Part shown: positions 61,109 through 64,000 of the stretch, in pieces
Layout: every line of letters starts with the position of its first letter
How positions within the stretch are numbered: the first letter of the stretch is position 1
Source: Kitasatospora aureofaciens
Lineage (GTDB): Bacteria > Actinomycetota > Actinomycetes > Streptomycetales > Streptomycetaceae
Length of the DNA stretch: 64,000 nucleotides
Assembly: GCA_000720845.1 (NCBI GenBank)
Contig: JODU01000001.1
Location: 124,001-188,000 of the forward strand
Direction: 5' to 3'
The notes under the pieces: model-generated
Database searches by the model: none
Seen by the model: only the letters and a program-made list of their open reading frames with translations
What the model was told of the DNA's origin: nothing
Translations under genes and position numbers: made by a program

Positions 61109-61988
61109 TGCCGAGGCGTTCCGCGATCACCGCGTCCTGGTGGCCCTCGGCGAGCAGCGCGGCGATGGACTGCTCGCGGTGCGAGATGCCCTCGATGCCG
61201 GTGTCGGGCAGCGGGGCGGTCAGCGGGATCGCCAGGCGCCACAGGCGTTCGAAGACCGTGACCAGGTAGGCGATCAGCGCCGGGTGGCGCAGTTCGAGGG
61301 CCATCGTGCGGTCGGTGTTGGCGGGGATGAAGGCGACCGTGCGGTCGAAGAGGATGAGGCGGTCGATGACCTCGTCCAGGGTGCGGGCCTCCACCGCGTC
61401 CCCCATGAGTTCGAGGTAGTTGAGCAGGCCCTGGCCGTGCCGGGCCACGTGCGTGTACAGGTCCCGCATCCGCACCCCGCGCCCGCGCAGCGCCAGCGCC
61501 CGGTGCAGCCCCTCGGACAGCTCGTGCTCCCGCCGGATGCCGCCGGGCTGGACGGTGAGCACCTCCGTCGTACAGGACTGCGTCGCCTCGTCCATCGCGG
61601 CCTGGATGCGGGACAGGCCGTCGAGGACCCGGATCGCCGTGCTCTCCGTGCCGGCCGGGGTCTGGAGCAGCCTGCCGAGGTCCGCGTACCACTCGAAGGC
61701 CTCCACGGCCGAGCCCACCCGCCGCTGACTGGCGCTGACCTCGTCGTGGACCCCGCGCAGCAGCCGGGTCATGACCTCCTGCGGGGAGGTCGGCACCAGC
61801 CAGTCCATGTCGTCGGGGTCGGGGTGCAGCAGGGCCAGCTCAAGGAGGCAGGGGACCGGCTCGGCGTCCTGGCGCGGCACCCTCCCGCGCCGTACGGCCC
61901 GGGAGTACACGCGGTCCCCGGCCGCGCACAGCCGCTCGGCCCCGTGCGGGTGCTCCTGAGCCCCGTGCCCGGCCATCGCCCATCCCAC
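60939..61988 (-). CDS. LuxR-type regulator with TrmB/PLD-like sensor domain, convergent copy
   Basis: The protein has 349 residues. It shows RVYSRAVRRGRVPRQDAEPV, CLLELALLHPDPDDMDWLVP, a sensor domain with TEVLTVQPGGIRREHELSEG, GVRMRDLYTHVARHGQGLL and RLILFDRTVAFIPANTD, and a LuxR helix-turn-helix EQSIAALLAEGHQDAVIAER with ISVRTARAHIARLSETLGAA. It is clearly homologous to the two + strand copies but more diverged (RMRDLYTHV for RIRTLYQHT). The ATG at 61976 is an equally good start. Its 3' end overlaps the run-on of the truncated copy. Confidence 0.88.
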   Translation of the reverse strand: MGWAMAGHGAQEHPHGAERLCAAGDRVYSRAVRRGRVPRQDAEPVPCLLELALLHPDPDDMDWLVPTSPQEVMTRLLRGVHDEVSASQRRVGSAVEAFEWYADLGRLLQTPAGTESTAIRVLDGLSRIQAAMDEATQSCTTEVLTVQPGGIRREHELSEGLHRALALRGRGVRMRDLYTHVARHGQGLLNYLELMGDAVEARTLDEVIDRLILFDRTVAFIPANTDRTMALELRHPALIAYLVTVFERLWRLAIPLTAPLPDTGIEGISHREQSIAALLAEGHQDAVIAERLGISVRTARAHIARLSETLGAASRTQLGVRIAQAGLDGAPRSTPAPVVLPGRESPTAR

Positions 61989-62126
61989 CCCCGGTTCCGG
62001 CTCTTCCGCAGCGCAACTATGCGCGGCCAGGACCGGCTCCGCAACACGGCTCCGCCCCGCACGGGAAACGAAAAGCGGCGGTTGCGACCGGAATGCCCCG
62101 ACGGTGGAACCCGGAAGGCACGCGGG

Positions 62127-63245
62127 CTACTTCAGGCCCAGCTCCGCGCACGCGTCCGCGTACTTGGCGGTGCAGATGTCGCTGACCTTGTAGAAGCCGT
62201 CCGCGATGACCGTCTCCTCGATGTTCGCCTTGGTGAGCGCGACGACGGGGACGAGCTGGGCCGGCACGCCCTTGTGGGTGGGGCTGTCGACCTTGTCGCG
62301 GGCGAGCGCGTCGAACTGGATGTCCCGGCCCTGGACCCGCGCCACGGCCATCTCCGCGGCGTTCTCGGCCTGCTGCGGGTAGGACTTGTACACGCTCATG
62401 TACTGCTCGCCGGTGACGATCCGCTGGACCGCCGCGAGCTCCGCGTCCTGGCCGGTGATCGGGGGCAGGTCGGTGACGCCCGCGTCCTCCAGGGCCTTGA
62501 TGATGCCGCCCGCCATGCCGTCGTTGGCGGAGTAGACACCCGCGATCTTGTTCTTGCCGATCTTCTCGATCGCCTCGGTCATGTTCGCCTCGGCGTTCTC
62601 CGGCTTCCAGTCCTTGGTGTCGAAGGACTGGGCGATCGTGAGCTTGCCGTTCAGCTCGGACAGCGCGCCCGCCTTGAACTGCTTGGCGTTCGGGTCGGTC
62701 GACGAGCCGTTCATCATGACGATCTTGTCGGAGCTGTCCGGGTCGCCGCCGAGCGCCTCGATGAGGGAGCGGCCCTGGACCTCGCCCACCAGCTCGTTGT
62801 CGAAGGAGATGTAGGCGTCGACCGGGCCCTCGGCCAGCCGGTCGTAGGCGATGACGGGGATGCCGGCGTCCTTGGCCTTCTGCACGGAGTCCCCGATGGC
62901 GTGCGCGTCGACCGGGTCGAGCACGATCACGTCGACCTCGTCCTCGATCATCTGCTGCATCTGATCGGCCTGCTTGGTGGCGCTGGCCTCGGCGTTGGCG
63001 TACTTGACGATGCCCTCGTCGCGCGTCAGCTCACCGATCTTCTTCTTGAAGAAGGGGTAGTCGAACAGCTCGTAGCGCGTGTTCTCCTTCTCCGGCAGCA
63101 GCAACCCGACCAGGAGGTCGTTGCCCTTGGTCGGGCTCGCGTCGTCGCTGCTCTCCGACGCACCCAGCACACCGCAGGAGGCCAGCGAGAAGGTCATCAG
63201 GGACGCGGCCACGGATATGGCGGTACGACGGGCACGGCTGCTCAC
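62127..63245 (-). CDS. Sugar ABC transporter substrate-binding lipoprotein (xylose-binding-like)
   Basis: The protein has 372 residues. The signal peptide ends in the lipobox LASC (Cys near residue 24), so it is a lipid-anchored surface protein. The type I periplasmic-binding fold begins LLVGLLLPEKENTRYELFDY and includes VDVIVLDPVDAHAIGDSVQ, GIPVIAYDRLAEGPVDAYIS and YSANDGMAGGIIKALEDAG. This matches XylF/ChvE-type pentose or xylose binding proteins. The GTG at 63245 has a GGAAGG site. No ATPase or permease gene is beside it in this window; the gene is flanked by a regulator and hspR, so its partners must lie elsewhere. Confidence 0.92.
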   Translation of the reverse strand: MSSRARRTAISVAASLMTFSLASCGVLGASESSDDASPTKGNDLLVGLLLPEKENTRYELFDYPFFKKKIGELTRDEGIVKYANAEASATKQADQMQQMIEDEVDVIVLDPVDAHAIGDSVQKAKDAGIPVIAYDRLAEGPVDAYISFDNELVGEVQGRSLIEALGGDPDSSDKIVMMNGSSTDPNAKQFKAGALSELNGKLTIAQSFDTKDWKPENAEANMTEAIEKIGKNKIAGVYSANDGMAGGIIKALEDAGVTDLPPITGQDAELAAVQRIVTGEQYMSVYKSYPQQAENAAEMAVARVQGRDIQFDALARDKVDSPTHKGVPAQLVPVVALTKANIEETVIADGFYKVSDICTAKYADACAELGLK

Positions 63246-63369
63246 TGCGCTAGACCTTCCGACACACGGGTGTAGTTGGTACCGAGGTGACCCAGGTGAA
63301 GGAAGCCAACGCTGTCTTCACCAAATCGTCAAGAAGTACTAGACCAATGAGACAGCACCGTTGTGAACA

Positions 63370-63401
63370 AGCCCCGGAGGACGGGTTGGTCCTCCGGGGC
63401 T
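63370..63401. terminator. Terminator of the dnaK-hspR operon
   Basis: Thirteen-base perfect arms AGCCCCGGAGGAC (63370-63382) and GTCCTCCGGGGCT (63389-63401) flank a six-base loop, 40 bases after the hspR stop on the minus strand. Confidence 0.88.
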
Positions 63402-63440
63402 GTAGATGCCGTTTTCCCTTGTGCCGCCTGCCGGTCCGGC

Positions 63441-63896
63441 TCAGTCCGAGGGCTGGCCGTGGCGCTTGGGCCGCCAGACCACCAGGGCGCTGGTCTGCTG
63501 TACCTCTTGGTAAGGGACCAGGTCACGGCGGTACGACGCGTGCACCGCGGCCTCGCGCTGGCGCATCGCCGTGGCCGCGCCGTCGAGCGCGGCGGCCAGC
63601 TCGGCCGCGCGGGCCTGGAGCTCGGCGACCTGGTTCTCCAGCTCGATGATGCGCTTGATTCCGGCCAGGTTGATGCCCTCGTCCTGCGACAACTGCTGGA
63701 CCTGTCGGAGCAGTTCGATGTCGCGGGCCGAGTAGCGCCGGCCCCGGCCGGCCGTGCGGTCAGGGGAGACCAGGCCGAGGCGGTCGTACTGGCGCAGGGT
63801 CTGCGGGTGGAGACCGGAGAGCTGGGCCGCCACCGAAATGACGTAGACCGGGGTGTCCTCGGTCAGTTCGTACGGGTTGCGTCGCCGACCGTCCAT
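63441..63896 (-). CDS. hspR: Heat-shock repressor HspR (MerR family)
   Basis: The protein has 151 residues from the ATG at 63896. The MerR-type winged helix is YVISVAAQLSGLHPQTLRQY with DRLGLVSPDRTAGRGRRYS. A coiled coil follows (IKRIIELENQVAELQARAAE), and the C-terminus ends with PYQEVQQTSALVVWRPKR. HspR binds HAIR boxes of the dnaK operon and clpB with DnaK as co-repressor (established in S. coelicolor). A TTG at 63905 would overlap the dnaJ stop (TTGA) and is an alternative start. It is the last gene of the dnaK-grpE-dnaJ-hspR order seen from the right edge. Confidence 0.97.
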   Translation of the reverse strand: MDGRRRNPYELTEDTPVYVISVAAQLSGLHPQTLRQYDRLGLVSPDRTAGRGRRYSARDIELLRQVQQLSQDEGINLAGIKRIIELENQVAELQARAAELAAALDGAATAMRQREAAVHASYRRDLVPYQEVQQTSALVVWRPKRHGQPSD

Positions 63897-63901
63897 TCCC
63901 G

Positions 63902-64000
63902 TCAAGCTCCCTTCGCGGCCTGGAACAACTCCGCCCGCGGATCCTCGTCCGCGGTCGCCTCGCGATACGCCTCCAGCGCGTCACGAGCCTTCCCCGTCAG
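63902..64000 (-). CDS. dnaJ: DnaJ co-chaperone, C-terminal end only
   Basis: Only the last 32 codons and the stop are visible: LTGKARDALEAYREATADED, then PRAELFQAAKGA. This is the C-terminal tail of actinobacterial DnaJ, identified mostly by its position directly upstream of hspR. The stop at 63902 is five bases before the hspR ATG, so both are in one operon. Confidence 0.8.
   Translation of the reverse strand: MTGKARDALEAYREATADEDPRAELFQAAKGA

Overview
The window looks like core chromosome of a Streptomyces species. GC is very high with G/C-ended codons throughout, GTG and TTG starts are common, and genes are often coupled by ATGA or 8-bp overlaps. Gene content and order (flotillin, ask-asd, recR-ybaB, purA, a tryptophan-to-anthranilate operon, fba, pyrE, clpB, hspR-dnaJ) resemble the central chromosome of S. 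coelicolor relatives; that comparison is from memory, not from a search. No tRNA, rRNA, CRISPR array, insertion sequence or prophage was seen.

Layout. 1-9.3 kb: flotillin and NfeD-like membrane-organisation pair, a two-RCK membrane protein, an S9 peptidase, a SURF1 protein, and a SigE-family sigma factor coupled to a repeat-rich single-pass membrane protein. 9.6-17.5 kb: aspartate semialdehyde dehydrogenase and aspartokinase (with an internal start for the beta subunit), a secreted FG-GAP protein, a decayed Uma2 gene, DUF5063, recR, ybaB and a SLATT-like membrane protein. 17.5-27.5 kb: a receptor-type Ser/Thr kinase, a class-III aminotransferase with a GntR regulator, a SigJ-like sigma factor, DUF3515, purA and a lipid-kinase-like protein. 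27.5-39 kb: a MarR/GbsR-controlled ABC exporter, a P450, and two paralogous NarL-type two-component systems whose promoters share a 16-nt motif.

38.9-55 kb: a three-gene kynurenine operon (formamidase, kynureninase, tryptophan 2,3-dioxygenase), DUF3151, an MFS exporter, fba, pyrE, aldose epimerase, a tail-anchored CoxG-like protein, a third two-component system preceded by a perfect 20-bp palindrome, a membrane spermidine-synthase-like protein with DUF2617 and a Cys/Gly-rich membrane peptide, a class-I aminotransferase and a YbjN protein. 55.2-64 kb: clpB with an upstream HspR box (HAIR), and at the right edge hspR itself after the 3' end of dnaJ, so regulator and target lie in one window.

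Between clpB and hspR is the least ordinary locus (58.1-62 kb). A 63-aa secreted peptide carries the pentapeptide DSVWS twice, once at its extreme C-terminus. It is coupled to a Rieske-fold protein lacking the iron-sulfur ligands, and it is divergent from two tandem LuxR-type regulators. A remnant of a further regulator copy and a convergent fourth paralogue follow. This arrangement suggests a peptide-signalling module and is the best candidate here for an undescribed system. That function is inference only.
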